From the NCBI RefSeq assembly GCF_012844305.1, contig NZ_JABANE010000030.1:1-64000 (forward strand): DNA of 64,000 nucleotides. The letters run 5' to 3'. The notes under the pieces were generated by a model that was not told where the DNA came from, searched no databases, and saw only the letters and a list, made by a program, of their open reading frames with translations. How positions within the stretch are numbered: position 1 is the first letter of the stretch; the number at the start of each line of letters is the position of its first letter. This DNA comes from Flammeovirga aprica JL-4. Its GTDB lineage: Bacteria; Bacteroidota; Bacteroidia; Cytophagales; Flammeovirgaceae. Positions 35,895 to 46,121 of the stretch are shown here, piece by piece. A program made the translations under genes and the position numbers.

Positions 35895-38063
35895 GTGCAA
35901 ACAATATATTACATATTATTTGAAGTCTTAAAAAGATGGTATTTGTGGACTATTCCTCCGGCAATAGCGGCAGTGTTTGTCTATACAAAAACGGCAGATT
36001 TTAAGAGCTACGAATCTAAATCAAAACTTCAATTTGAGCTAACAAGTGATGAAAACTTGACTTTGAATAGTAAATCTATCAAGCTTTTTGAATATGGGTT
36101 TCTATTTAGTGATGTGATTGAAGTGGCACGTTTAAAGCATGTTACGCAAAGAATCCAACTCCGTATTTTGAAAGATGGTGTAGGGGAGAAACAATACTTT
36201 GATTTTCCAATTGATCAAAATTTATATGGATCAAAAGAAATTTTAGAGCGCATTGATTTCTTAGTAGCAAAGAACAAGCTTTTAGATATGCAGCGTCCTA
36301 TTGACGTAGTGATTTTACAGTTGCTTGAAAAAAATGGTATAACTCCTGATGCTGTAGAATCTAAAATTAAGATTTCAAGAATTGGTTCTAGTAAATACAT
36401 GACAATTTCTGCTGAAGATAAGCAAGCTAAGGTAGCTTATTACTATGTGAAAATTATGGCAGAGGAATGGACGCAGGAATATAAAAATGAAATCAGCCAT
36501 CAGTTGACTGGTAAGAGAATTATCATTGAAGAAACCACAAACAAGGCAAAAGAAGAATTAGATTATCTATTGGACTCCCTGAGAAATTACCAATCAAGAT
36601 TCAATATTTTCAATGTGGAGGCTTCTTCTGATGCAGTCAACGAAAGGATTTTAGAATTGCAGAAAATGTTGGGCATGCTGAACAAAAATCATGCTGCACG
36701 CAGAAGAGCGATTGATTATATAAAGCATCAACTTGAAGCGAAAACGGATTATGGGTATGCTAATCAGAATCAAAGTTTACATGAGCAGATAGTACATTTG
36801 AAGGATTCTTTACAACAGCTAAAGTTGAGTAGAGAGTTTGATCAATTCAAGGCGGATCAGCTTCCTTTTGACTATCAAGATAATCTTGAAAATGAGATTT
36901 CCCACTTAGAAAGCCGATTGCAAAATTCTTTGAATGAATCTATTATAAACACTACTTATGATCCTTCTGCTACCAAACAAAGTATTGTTTCTGATTTAGT
37001 AGTATTAGAAATAGAATATGAAAAAGAAGAAGCTATGATTCCTGTAGTGGAGTCTCAACTTTGGGCCGTCAAAAGTGAAGGGAAAAGATTAGTGGGAATT
37101 ATTTCTCATGTTGACAACTTAAAACATAAAATCAATACCAAGGAAAAACATTATCTCAAATTATTAGACAAATTGAATGTCGCTTTGGTATTAGAGAAAG
37201 ATGCAGGTAAGGATCTATTTGTGATTGAAGAAGCAAATTTCCCGCTTAAACCTAAGAGCTCAAAAAGAATGCTCTTAGTGGTTGGTACTTTTATGGGTGG
37301 TTTGTTACTGATAATTGTAGTGATTGTAGCCACTTTGGCTTTGGATAGTAATCTTCATAAACAGTTTCAGTTTGAGCACGAAACAATCATTAGTACCGTC
37401 GCTCTAGTTTCTGGCCGAAGGTTTAAAGTCAATAAGATAATCGATAAAATACCTAAGCTGAATAAATTTTATGAAAAGAGGTGTAAGAAAAAAAATCAAG
37501 TTCTAGATGCACATGAACGAGATGTTATTAAATCAATCCGAAAACAAGTGCTGGAAATTGACACCAAAGAGTCAGGCATTATATTATTTAACTATGTGAG
37601 GAGTAATAAGATGCAATATCATACGGTAAAGAAGCTGTATGATTTTTTGCGTGTATTAGATGTAGAGACTTTAATCCTTTATGCGAACTGGGATATGCCT
37701 GACGCAGATTTTGAAGATGCACCTATTATAGGAAACAGTTATGCAGATGTAGAAACAGCTACAGAATCAGGTATGATTGATCTTTCCAAATATGCGGCTT
37801 CTCCATATGATTACGCCTTGCCAAGCAAGTGGTTCAAAATGCTGAAAAGATTAAAAGAGCAATATAAATACATTTTCATTTTACCTCCTCCAATTAACAG
37901 TTCATTGGAATGGAAAGAATGGATGGACTTGTCCTCAGATTTATACTATATGTATGAGTTACATTATCCATTTAATGAAGATGATGCTAAAAATCAGCAT
38001 GAGATGTACGAATCACATCTCAATATATTAGGTACTATAATTACTGAAGATGATGAATATTAA
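35895..38063 (+). CDS. Wzz/Wzc-type polysaccharide co-polymerase with a degenerate tyrosine-kinase domain
   Basis: This 722-residue inner-membrane protein has two membrane segments (about 17-32 and 458-483) that enclose a Wzz-type periplasmic domain with long coiled-coils (about 215-430), and an LKPKSSKRMLLVV stretch before the second segment like the Pro-rich Wzz motif. The cytoplasmic tail (about 530-720) keeps the layout of a bacterial tyrosine kinase: a strand IILFNY, then LILYANWDMP where Walker A' is expected (about 592) and YKYIFILPPP where Walker B is expected (about 656). The P-loop glycines and lysine and the acidic residues are missing and no tyrosine cluster ends the protein. It should set chain length without kinase activity. 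The start is a GTG. It overlaps the next gene by 14 bases. Confidence 0.82.
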   Translation: MQTIYYILFEVLKRWYLWTIPPAIAAVFVYTKTADFKSYESKSKLQFELTSDENLTLNSKSIKLFEYGFLFSDVIEVARLKHVTQRIQLRILKDGVGEKQYFDFPIDQNLYGSKEILERIDFLVAKNKLLDMQRPIDVVILQLLEKNGITPDAVESKIKISRIGSSKYMTISAEDKQAKVAYYYVKIMAEEWTQEYKNEISHQLTGKRIIIEETTNKAKEELDYLLDSLRNYQSRFNIFNVEASSDAVNERILELQKMLGMLNKNHAARRRAIDYIKHQLEAKTDYGYANQNQSLHEQIVHLKDSLQQLKLSREFDQFKADQLPFDYQDNLENEISHLESRLQNSLNESIINTTYDPSATKQSIVSDLVVLEIEYEKEEAMIPVVESQLWAVKSEGKRLVGIISHVDNLKHKINTKEKHYLKLLDKLNVALVLEKDAGKDLFVIEEANFPLKPKSSKRMLLVVGTFMGGLLLIIVVIVATLALDSNLHKQFQFEHETIISTVALVSGRRFKVNKIIDKIPKLNKFYEKRCKKKNQVLDAHERDVIKSIRKQVLEIDTKESGIILFNYVRSNKMQYHTVKKLYDFLRVLDVETLILYANWDMPDADFEDAPIIGNSYADVETATESGMIDLSKYAASPYDYALPSKWFKMLKRLKEQYKYIFILPPPINSSLEWKEWMDLSSDLYYMYELHYPFNEDDAKNQHEMYESHLNILGTIITEDDEY

Positions 38064-39276
38064 TTACCTTGACCTAGCCCATTACGTTTTACAGTTTGTA
38101 AGTTTTTACTTCTTATGCTATAGTTTTTATTGGATGATGACCCTGTTTATTGGTTCATTTTATAAAGAACCTGAAACTTCAACACATCCACAAAAAGACA
38201 GGTGGTTGGTAGTTTTGCCTGCTTATGCCCCGAATTCTACTTTTTTTGAAGTCCTGAAAAGCATTCGTGATCATCAGCCTCCTAATTTTATTGAGATGAA
38301 AACGTATGTTCTTTTTCAAAATACGAATGCCAAGTTTATTGATCAATGTTATCAGAAAATGGACTTTTTATGCAATCATAAAAGCTTTCATAATAGAGAT
38401 GGAAATTCTTATGTGCATGCATTGAAGTTCATTTGCCATCAAATTACTTCTGATAATCAACTCAAAATATTTGATCCTACTCACATTATATTATTAGATA
38501 AAGACAATATTATTGCTCCAGATTTCTTCTACAAAATGAGTGCTTTAAGAGGGAATAATTATGATTTGATTCAAGGTAAAAGACTTCCTTTATCACAGAA
38601 AAATGGGGTGACATCTTATGATCAAATTTCAGAAGCATTGAATGATATGATGATGAGACAGTATAGAGTGAAAATGGGTTGGTTGCCGGAATTAAGTGGG
38701 AGTGGTTTCTTAGTTGAGAAGAAACTTTTTATAAAAGGGGTTAATAAATTGGATGTGAATAACCCAGGAATGGATAAGAATCTATTGATCAATTGGTTAT
38801 TGAATTTTTCTGACATCAAAGCTTGTTTCTCTAATACCACATTGCTTTATGAAGAAAAAACGGACGATATCAATGTACTTGGCGCTCAAAGAACAAGATG
38901 GTTTGCAGAACAGTATCAAACTTTGGGAACTTACTTCAGTCAGCTGTTCATCAAAGGAATTACAACTTTTCGTTTAGAAATACTGGATTACATTTTTGCA
39001 TTATCCCGTCCACCAAGAAGTATTCATTTATTAATAGTTCCTGCATTGCTGATCCTTGAATTAGCCTTATTTAAAACCTCTGTTTTCAATCTTTTGTCCC
39101 TTCTTTTTATTGTTTTTGGGGTAATACTTTTTTTAACGAACCAAAGACTATGGAGAGCAGCATTTCATGTATTGAAAATGTTCCCTTCATTAATCATTAG
39201 CAATATTAAAAGCATCATGAAGATCGGGGCTCAAACCAAAGGAAATTTCATACATACTGAGAGAGAAGAAAAATAG
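38050..39276 (+). CDS. Membrane family 2-like glycosyltransferase
   Basis: The 408-residue protein has an N-terminal membrane segment (about 12-35), a GT-A domain and two or three membrane segments near the end (about 318-370). Motifs of processive family 2 enzymes are visible: LLDKDN (about 157-162, DxD position), the acceptor-side SGSGFLVE and a QRTRW (QxxRW, about 279-283). It should add sugars at the cytoplasmic face and may help move the chain. The start overlaps the co-polymerase gene by 14 bases and has two adjacent ATGs; the first is used here. Confidence 0.82.
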   Translation: MMNINYLDLAHYVLQFVSFYFLCYSFYWMMTLFIGSFYKEPETSTHPQKDRWLVVLPAYAPNSTFFEVLKSIRDHQPPNFIEMKTYVLFQNTNAKFIDQCYQKMDFLCNHKSFHNRDGNSYVHALKFICHQITSDNQLKIFDPTHIILLDKDNIIAPDFFYKMSALRGNNYDLIQGKRLPLSQKNGVTSYDQISEALNDMMMRQYRVKMGWLPELSGSGFLVEKKLFIKGVNKLDVNNPGMDKNLLINWLLNFSDIKACFSNTTLLYEEKTDDINVLGAQRTRWFAEQYQTLGTYFSQLFIKGITTFRLEILDYIFALSRPPRSIHLLIVPALLILELALFKTSVFNLLSLLFIVFGVILFLTNQRLWRAAFHVLKMFPSLIISNIKSIMKIGAQTKGNFIHTEREEK

Positions 39277-39281
39277 GTCCG

Positions 39282-40844
39282 ATGATTATGAGAGTAGCAA
39301 AAAAAGTGATAAAGAAAATGATAGGAGAGCGGTACAATACCAATTTTGGTTTGTTCTGCCTTGTATCATTTGCATTGACAGTTGGTGTTTTAGTCATGAA
39401 AACCAATTGGGCAACCGCTATCGCTTTGGCATTTGTTTGTGTAGCAATGCCTGTCTTCTTTTCTCTTTTTGTAAAGCTGGAGTTTGCAATTTATTTCTTT
39501 CTTACACTTTCTATCTTCATTGGAGTCCCTTTAAAAATACCAACTTCTATACCTATTGGTATTTCATTTGACAGTTCCATTCTCTTCACTTTTTTTGGAC
39601 ATGTTTTTAAGTGCTACGAGAAAAAAGATTATAAATCCACTTTTAAGTTTTTCCCTGTTTATTTTGTCTATGCTTGGATGGGTTATAACTTTTTACAAGT
39701 AGGCAATCCTTGGGCAGCATCAAGAGCCGCGTGGTTTTATACTATGCGCCCCTATGTATTTTATCCTCTGATCTTTATTTTGACCTATTATCAATTCAAA
39801 ACAAAAGAACAAATCTTAAAAGTATTACATTTCTTTTTAGTTATCACAACGATCTGTGCCGCTTGGGGGTGTTATCAGTTTTTGTTTGGATATCTTAATT
39901 TTGAAATGATGTGGGTACTGGCCAATGATGCCAAACACTTAGTTTATATTAATGGCCGTTGGCGTTCTTTTGGAACAACAGGATCACCTGCTCACTTTGG
40001 CGTATTGATGGGGCTGATGTTCAATTTTTATGCGATTTTAGTACCTGTTTACAAGAAATTATCTCAAAAAATATTTATGGTAATTGCTCTTGTTATTATT
40101 TTTCTTGGGCTCGTTTGGTCGGGAACTCGTTCTGGATTTGCCATTGTGCCTATTGGCTTCATTATCATTATCGGGCTCTGGGGAAATACCAAAATTTATA
40201 TAGTAGGAGCTGTTTTGGTAGCCATCATGACTTTCATAATTGTAACGCCTTCTAACAATTATCATATTCAAAGAATCCAATCTACTTTCAATGCAAGCGA
40301 AGACGAATCTTATAAGGAAAGAAAAAGGAATCAAGAAAGAATTAAGCCTTGGCTGGCGAAGCATCCAATTGGCGGTGGGCTTGGCAGTACAGGAATATGG
40401 GGTATGAAGTTCTCTCCAGGAACTATGCTTTCAGGTTTTGCACCAGATTCAGGTCATGTGAGGGTGATGGTTGAAACGGGGTATGTTGGGCTGGTCGTTT
40501 ATCTTTCTTTCTATGCCGCTTTGTTATTGCCAGCTTTTTTCAAAGTCAAAGTCTGGAGCTTACAGGACAAGGATTACAAGTTGCTTATACTCACATTTTT
40601 TGCCTTCTACGGTGCATTTATGGTAGTTGAGCAAGCTCAGGATATCAACGGAATTCTACCTTTCAGTGTGGGTTTATGGTTCTTTTCCGCTATATTTTGC
40701 CGTTTGATTAAACTAGCTTTAGCAGATGAATTTAGAAGATGGGTAGAATTAAATGATCAAAGAAAAGAGGAGTTTGAAGAAAGAGAGAAACGAAAATTTG
40801 CAAAAAGACAGAAATATTTGAAGAGGTTATTTGATGAAGAATAA
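39282..40844 (+). CDS. Wzy-like O-antigen/EPS polymerase
   Basis: The 520-residue protein has about eleven membrane segments and a large periplasmic loop. The Wzy_C-type core is visible: WSGTRSGF (about 282-289) in a membrane segment and HPIGGGLGSTGIWG (about 360-373) in the loop, as in O-antigen ligases and polymerases. The C-terminal tail is highly charged (EEFEEREKRKFAKRQ). It would polymerise lipid-linked repeat units in the periplasm together with the Wzz-like protein two genes upstream. Ligase rather than polymerase activity cannot be excluded by sequence. Confidence 0.85.
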   Translation: MIMRVAKKVIKKMIGERYNTNFGLFCLVSFALTVGVLVMKTNWATAIALAFVCVAMPVFFSLFVKLEFAIYFFLTLSIFIGVPLKIPTSIPIGISFDSSILFTFFGHVFKCYEKKDYKSTFKFFPVYFVYAWMGYNFLQVGNPWAASRAAWFYTMRPYVFYPLIFILTYYQFKTKEQILKVLHFFLVITTICAAWGCYQFLFGYLNFEMMWVLANDAKHLVYINGRWRSFGTTGSPAHFGVLMGLMFNFYAILVPVYKKLSQKIFMVIALVIIFLGLVWSGTRSGFAIVPIGFIIIIGLWGNTKIYIVGAVLVAIMTFIIVTPSNNYHIQRIQSTFNASEDESYKERKRNQERIKPWLAKHPIGGGLGSTGIWGMKFSPGTMLSGFAPDSGHVRVMVETGYVGLVVYLSFYAALLLPAFFKVKVWSLQDKDYKLLILTFFAFYGAFMVVEQAQDINGILPFSVGLWFFSAIFCRLIKLALADEFRRWVELNDQRKEEFEEREKRKFAKRQKYLKRLFDEE

Positions 40845-40989
40845 TGTTACAGAAATAAGAATATAACCGAAAACTAATAGAACTATTTTAAGATCATTCA
40901 TGAATATAGAAACGTAATTTCTTAATAAAAATTTGAATTGAATCATTCTTTTAAAATCAATGTTCTACAGTAAACATTAATTATTGACA

Positions 40990-42147
40990 ATGAGAAAAGT
41001 ACTATATCTAGAAGACGACCGATTTATGTTTGAATTTGTAGAGCATGTTCTGAAACATAAATACGAAATCATCGAAGCACGAAGCATCGAGCAAGCTCAA
41101 GAAATCTTATCAAAAGTATCCATTTCTTTATTACTATCAGACTTACATATTCATGATGAAAGTATGATCGATTTTTTAGGGGAACTAAAACAAGATGATG
41201 CCTACAAACATCTTCCAATTGTGGTGTTGACTTCTGAAATAGATGTCAACTGCAAAATGGAGCTTTTGAAATCAGGGGTGAGTGAATATATCACTAAACC
41301 TTTTGTTCCTGAAAACCTCGATATTATTCTTGAAAATGTAATTTATCAGTTTGAGGTGCTGGATGATTATGAAATGGTTGAGTTTCCTAAACAAAAACTT
41401 TTGAAACGACGAAGAAACCTATATGTGCTATTAAATGATTTTACTAAAAGGATCTTTGATATAGTTGTTTCTGCTACTTTGATCATCATATTGTCACCCA
41501 TTCTGTTATTAATTGCGGCAGCGATAAGGCTTGAATCTAAAGGTGCTGTAATTTATTCGGCCAAAAGAGTGGGGCGGTATTATGCCATTTTTCCATTTTA
41601 TAAATTCAGGTCAATGAGAGTAGACGCTGATAGTATGGTCAGTTCTTTACAAAAAGAGAACGCTTACAATAATGAGGAAGAAGGAGATGAAAAAGAGAAG
41701 AAGGAAGAGATAGATCCTCATATGCTTTATAGTGACAAAGGTTTTCAAGTCACCTATAAAGATTATATCAAAGAGAAAAATAAGTCATCCTTTTTTAAGT
41801 TGAAAAACGATCCGAGAGTAACAAAAGTAGGTGCCCTGATCCGTAAAACGAGTCTTGATGAATTGCCACAGTTATTTAATGTTTTGTTTGGTCATATGTC
41901 CATTGTGGGCAATCGTCCATTGCCTATCTATGAGGCGGAGCAAATGACTAAGGATAAGTCAATCTTGAGGTTCGCAGCCCCTGCTGGAATCACAGGTTTG
42001 TGGCAGGTAGAAAAATCAAAAAGAGCTTTTATGTCCATCGACGAGAGAATCGAACTAGACACAAAATATGCCCGAAAGTATAATATATTTTATGATATCG
42101 GACTTATGCTGAAAACAATTCCTGCTATGATACAAAAAGAAGAATAG
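40990..42147 (+). CDS. Receiver domain fused to a priming sugar transferase
   Basis: The ATG at 40990 gives 385 residues. Residues about 1-118 are a complete response-regulator receiver: acidic D9/D10, phosphoacceptor D51 ([11 protein letters not shown]), T81 and K103 (ITKPF). After a linker and one membrane hairpin (about 152-175, [19 protein letters not shown]) comes a bacterial sugar-transferase domain with the [18 protein letters not shown] block, the catalytic DE pair in TSLDELPQ and the closing GLWQV. It should load the first sugar-1-phosphate on undecaprenyl phosphate. An acidic insert (about 220-235) interrupts the domain. The receiver implies that chain initiation is switched by phosphorylation. 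No partner kinase is encoded nearby. Confidence 0.92.
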   Translation: MRKVLYLEDDRFMFEFVEHVLKHKYEIIEARSIEQAQEILSKVSISLLLSDLHIHDESMIDFLGELKQDDAYKHLPIVVLTSEIDVNCKMELLKSGVSEYITKPFVPENLDIILENVIYQFEVLDDYEMVEFPKQKLLKRRRNLYVLLNDFTKRIFDIVVSATLIIILSPILLLIAAAIRLESKGAVIYSAKRVGRYYAIFPFYKFRSMRVDADSMVSSLQKENAYNNEEEGDEKEKKEEIDPHMLYSDKGFQVTYKDYIKEKNKSSFFKLKNDPRVTKVGALIRKTSLDELPQLFNVLFGHMSIVGNRPLPIYEAEQMTKDKSILRFAAPAGITGLWQVEKSKRAFMSIDERIELDTKYARKYNIFYDIGLMLKTIPAMIQKEE

Positions 42148-42322
42148 AAGTTAAATCATAAGTATTTGACCTTTCTGATATTTTTAATTTTTAGGACTAT
42201 TTCACTCTGAAAGAATAATTTAATATACGCTATATAACATTGTATTGTACTATCTCAATATTTTTAAAGTGAAGCTAATATTATTTAGTACTTTAATAAA
42301 TAAAAATTTAAACCAATAAAAA

Positions 42323-43405
42323 ATGAATATACAATTTCTTTCATGCTTAGAAGGAAAGTTTGGTATTGGTCAGTATTCAGAAAGATTAGCTCAAGGAATG
42401 TATAGACATGGTTTAGAGATTTTACTCTCCCGAAAAAAGGGAGCTGAATTTCCATTTACCAATCACTACCATCATCGCTCGTTAAAAAATCTACGAAACT
42501 ACATAGCACCCTACTATATGTATAAAGAGTTAAATAACCAGCATAGAAAATATTCAATTTATCATGCAGATAACATTGATGCTTTTACAGGGTACTATTG
42601 GTCCAATAAAAAAAAGGCGGGTAAAAATATAGTCACTATTCATGATGTGATTCCGCTTCATTTTAAAAATGAGAATCCTCTTGTGCATCAGTATTATCTA
42701 TATCAGTTAAATACGTCTTTAAAGCATTCTGATCTGATTGTGACCGTTTCTGAGACTTCTAAGCAAGATTTGGTAAAGATGACTAATGTTGATCCAAGTA
42801 AAGTGGAAGTGGTATATAATGGCATTGATCATGATACATTTTATTGGGACAAAAACTTCAAATCAGAAAATGATAAATTCACCATACGTTATTTAGGTGG
42901 ATTGGGAGTAGTGCATAAAAATGCCTCAGCTTTGATTGAAGTAGCTAGAATACTTGAGGAAAAGGGATTGGATTTTAAAATGGAGATAGGTAGCGGAAAT
43001 CCAGCTTATACCAACCTTCCCGATTTAGTAGAAAAGTACAATCTTAAAAATGTTTCTTTTGTAGGGTATGTAGCAGATAAAAATCTACAGGAATTTCTTC
43101 AGACAGCCGATGCTTTTTTATACCCATCCAAGTTTGAAGGGTTTGGCTTCCCGCCATTAGAAGCAATGGCTTGTGGCACAGCCACAGTTTCATCCAATGA
43201 AGGCTCTTTAGGAGAAGTTTTAGAAAATGGTGCATTACTTTCTTCATCTGCACCCGAAGAATTGGCTGAAAATATTATTCGCCTAATGAGCGATGAAAAC
43301 TTGAAAAAAGAATACGAACAAAAAGGGATAGAGACAGCCCAAAAATATACATGGAGTAAGGCGACCAAGGACCTTGCAAATATTTACGAAAACCTAATGC
43401 GATGA
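42323..43405 (+). CDS. Family 4 glycosyltransferase
   Basis: The 360-residue protein has a GT-B fold. The N-terminal acceptor domain shows GIGQYSERLAQGMY and HDVIPLHF; the C-terminal donor domain has RYLGG, the helix after it and the family's EGFGFPPLEAMACGTATVSS with the catalytic-side glutamates (about 273-281). It uses a nucleotide sugar to extend the repeat unit in the cytoplasm; the sugar cannot be named. It overlaps the next gene by four bases (ATGA). A paralogue lies at 54508. Confidence 0.9.
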   Translation: MNIQFLSCLEGKFGIGQYSERLAQGMYRHGLEILLSRKKGAEFPFTNHYHHRSLKNLRNYIAPYYMYKELNNQHRKYSIYHADNIDAFTGYYWSNKKKAGKNIVTIHDVIPLHFKNENPLVHQYYLYQLNTSLKHSDLIVTVSETSKQDLVKMTNVDPSKVEVVYNGIDHDTFYWDKNFKSENDKFTIRYLGGLGVVHKNASALIEVARILEEKGLDFKMEIGSGNPAYTNLPDLVEKYNLKNVSFVGYVADKNLQEFLQTADAFLYPSKFEGFGFPPLEAMACGTATVSSNEGSLGEVLENGALLSSSAPEELAENIIRLMSDENLKKEYEQKGIETAQKYTWSKATKDLANIYENLMR

Positions 43406-44292
43406 AAATAAGTATTATAGTTCCGACTCATAACAGGATGTCTTCTATGCTCACTTTAGCAGAGGCTTTAGATACCCTTGATTTTCCAGATTACGAAGTG
43501 ATTATTGTTTGTGATACTTGCAAGGATGATACGAAAAAGGAATTGGATAAACGCTATGCTCAAAAAGAGAACTGGAAAATAGTTGAAGTGGAGAAAGCAG
43601 GGCCAGCTAAAGCTCGAAATACGGGTGCAAAATTGGCTCAAGGTGAAATTTTAGCTTTTACAGATGATGATTGTATTCCAGATAAAAATTGGTTGCAAGT
43701 CATTCATCTTAATTTGAGTGATAATCCTAATGTTGTAGGATTAGAAGGTTTGACTTACACTTACAAGAAAGAAGTAACTCCACTGACACATCAGATTGAA
43801 AATCTAGATGGAAACCCGGCAGTGCCTACTTGTAATGTTGCTTTTAGAAAAGAGACATTTGATTACCTCAATGGGTTTGATGAAACTTTCCCTTATGCTC
43901 ATAATGAAGATGCTGATTTTGCATGGAGAATGAGAGAGGTAGGTGAGATTGTATTTACTGAAGAAATGAAAGTCTGTCATCCGCCACGTCAGGAGTCTTT
44001 TTCTAAAATGAAATCCAGAATGAAAATTTTAGAGAGTGAGTTTCTATTATATTATAAAAATGCAAATCTCTATCATAAATATAGAAACACATCACCTTGG
44101 GTGACTATTTATTGGGAAGTCTTTTTCTATCATCAGTTGATGAATCTTAAAAGTACTTTCAAATACTTTTTCAGACCAAAACTATTCTGGGGCGGGTTGC
44201 AACTTATTTTCTATTGGTGGATGGACCTGATCGTTTTATTCCCGAAATATTTTGCCTCTAACTTCAAATATCAAAAACAATTTCAATCATAA
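43402..44292 (+). CDS. Family 2 glycosyltransferase
   Basis: The 296-residue protein is a GT-A enzyme: ISIIVPTHNR at the start, KAGPAKARNTGAKLAQGEI in the middle, FTDDDC as the metal-binding DxD region (about 91-96) and NEDADFAWRMRE with the ED catalytic-base pair (about 172). No membrane segment is clear. It is translationally coupled to the family 4 enzyme before it and adds one sugar of the repeat unit (inference). Confidence 0.9.
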   Translation: MKISIIVPTHNRMSSMLTLAEALDTLDFPDYEVIIVCDTCKDDTKKELDKRYAQKENWKIVEVEKAGPAKARNTGAKLAQGEILAFTDDDCIPDKNWLQVIHLNLSDNPNVVGLEGLTYTYKKEVTPLTHQIENLDGNPAVPTCNVAFRKETFDYLNGFDETFPYAHNEDADFAWRMREVGEIVFTEEMKVCHPPRQESFSKMKSRMKILESEFLLYYKNANLYHKYRNTSPWVTIYWEVFFYHQLMNLKSTFKYFFRPKLFWGGLQLIFYWWMDLIVLFPKYFASNFKYQKQFQS

Positions 44293-44298
44293 TAAACT

Positions 44299-45504
44299 AT
44301 GCATATTTTTAGACCCATTGTATTACAAGCACTAACGAGAGTCGATGAACAGTTTGGTGCTACATCTATCTCTTTAGCGAAAAAGTGGTCTAGAGATAGA
44401 TTGGTATTTTATGTAGATCATCCTTACACTTTTAAGGATCTTACAAATGAGGCTTATCAAGAACAGCTCAGTATTAGAAAAGAACTTTGGAAAAAAAACA
44501 TCTATCATTTTCAACCTTTTGATGATTATCCAAACTTTATAAATATATGTCCAAGTCCTGTTTTCCCAATCAATTTTCTTCCTCCTGGAATGATCTATAA
44601 TCAGTTGAAAACAAAAAACTGTAAAACGATTTGGAAAGCAATTGATACCGTGTTGGATCGCTTTCATGTGAAAGATAATTTTGTGTATATCAATTCTTTT
44701 AATCCAGTATATTTTTCTATTCATTCGAAGAAAAAATATATCATGTCCATTTATCATTGCGTGGACTTAATAGAAGGGGAAAAGTATATCGCAAAGCATG
44801 GTAAAACAGCAGAGAAAAAAGCAGCGGCAAATGCAGATTTAGTAATAACTACCTCAGACGAATTAAGACATAAATTAGAACCGTTTGCAAACCATATTGA
44901 GACCGTTTATAACGGGGCGGATTATGACTTTTTTCAGAGAGAGCATTATTTCGAGCCTCATTTAATGAAGAATATCCCGAAAGGAAAAAGAGTAACATAT
45001 GTAGGGAATATTGGTTTGAGAATCAACTATAAATTGTTGGAGAAGATTGTGAAAAATGATCCAGAATTGCAACTAATTCTGATCGGCCCAATTAATGAGA
45101 GAGAATTCAGAGGTGGAAATTTATTGGATTATAAGAATGTTCATCATTTAGGCCCTCAAAAAATGGACGATGTTCCTGACTATATTTATTATTCTGATGT
45201 CTGCATTATTCCATTTCTCTGTAATGATCTGACACAATGTATTTATCCTCTAAAAATCAATGAATACTTAAGTGTTGGGAAGCCTGTTTTAACAACTCCT
45301 TTTACCAATTTAGAGGATTTTGATGAGGTGGTTCATATATATGATGATGACCTATCATTCGAAAAGGAGTTGAAGGTGGCATTAGAGGATTCTAAGAAAA
45401 AAGTACAAAGAAGAAAAGAAATCGCTAAAACAAATAAATGGGAAAATAGAGCGAGTCAGTTCCATAATATTTACCTCGATAAAATCAATAGAAATGCTCA
45501 GTAG
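44299..45504 (+). CDS. GT-B glycosyltransferase
   Basis: The 401-residue protein has a GT-B layout: a diverged N-terminal half with SIYHCVDLIEGEKYI and TTSDELRHKL, and a donor domain with VTYVGNIGLRINYKLLEKIV, IPFLCNDLTQCIYPLKINEYLSVGKPVLTT, where the glutamate of INEYL takes the usual family 4 position. It resembles teichuronic acid-type enzymes more than classic family 4 ones. It overlaps the acetyltransferase gene by 11 bases. Confidence 0.82.
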   Translation: MHIFRPIVLQALTRVDEQFGATSISLAKKWSRDRLVFYVDHPYTFKDLTNEAYQEQLSIRKELWKKNIYHFQPFDDYPNFINICPSPVFPINFLPPGMIYNQLKTKNCKTIWKAIDTVLDRFHVKDNFVYINSFNPVYFSIHSKKKYIMSIYHCVDLIEGEKYIAKHGKTAEKKAAANADLVITTSDELRHKLEPFANHIETVYNGADYDFFQREHYFEPHLMKNIPKGKRVTYVGNIGLRINYKLLEKIVKNDPELQLILIGPINEREFRGGNLLDYKNVHHLGPQKMDDVPDYIYYSDVCIIPFLCNDLTQCIYPLKINEYLSVGKPVLTTPFTNLEDFDEVVHIYDDDLSFEKELKVALEDSKKKVQRRKEIAKTNKWENRASQFHNIYLDKINRNAQ

Positions 45505-46117
45505 TTTAAAATTATATGTAAAGAACAATGATTGGCTGAAACAATTTATACATCAGTCCATTGTTCTTTATTATCGCCCGAGATATTGGGTGAGACTGCT
45601 TTTGTTTCCATTTTATATTAAGAGAGGGAAAAAGGCAGTAATACGATCATCAGCTCGTTTGGATTTATTCCCTTTCAATAAAATTTCTATTGGGGAAAAA
45701 AGTATTATCGAGGATTTTGTTACTCTCAATAATGCTGTTGGTGATCTGGTGATAGGCAACAATGTGATTGTAGGGATTGGTAACACAATCATTGGTCCTG
45801 TGGAAATAAAAGATAATGTATTATTTGCTCAAAATATAGTTGCCTCTGCCTTGAATCATGTTTTTGAAGATCCCGATCAACCAATTGTAGACCAAGGAGT
45901 CAATACCAAAAAAATCACAATAGATGAAAACTCTTGGATTGGAGCCAATGTGACAATTACACAAGGTGTACATATTGGGAAGCACTGTGTGATTGGTGCG
46001 GGAAGTGTAGTCAATAAAGATATTCCAGACTATCATGTGGCCATCGGAAATCCTATCCGATTAGTAAAAAAATATAATTTCGAAACTAAAACCTGGGAGA
46101 AAATCCCGAAATCGTAA
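45494..46117 (+). CDS. Hexapeptide-repeat O-acetyltransferase
   Basis: This 207-residue protein has a left-handed beta-helix made of hexapeptide repeats (about 65-185: ISIGEKSIIEDFVTL, LVIGNNVIVGIG, VEIKDNVLFAQN, ITIDENSWIGANVTI, VHIGKHCVIGAGSVV) and the active-site-loop histidine region ALNHVFEDPDQP (about 115-125). It would transfer acetyl from acetyl-CoA to a sugar of the repeat unit. The NPIRLVKKYN ending is typical. Its start overlaps the preceding glycosyltransferase. Confidence 0.88.
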   Translation: MLSSLKLYVKNNDWLKQFIHQSIVLYYRPRYWVRLLLFPFYIKRGKKAVIRSSARLDLFPFNKISIGEKSIIEDFVTLNNAVGDLVIGNNVIVGIGNTIIGPVEIKDNVLFAQNIVASALNHVFEDPDQPIVDQGVNTKKITIDENSWIGANVTITQGVHIGKHCVIGAGSVVNKDIPDYHVAIGNPIRLVKKYNFETKTWEKIPKS

Positions 46118-46121
46118 TATT

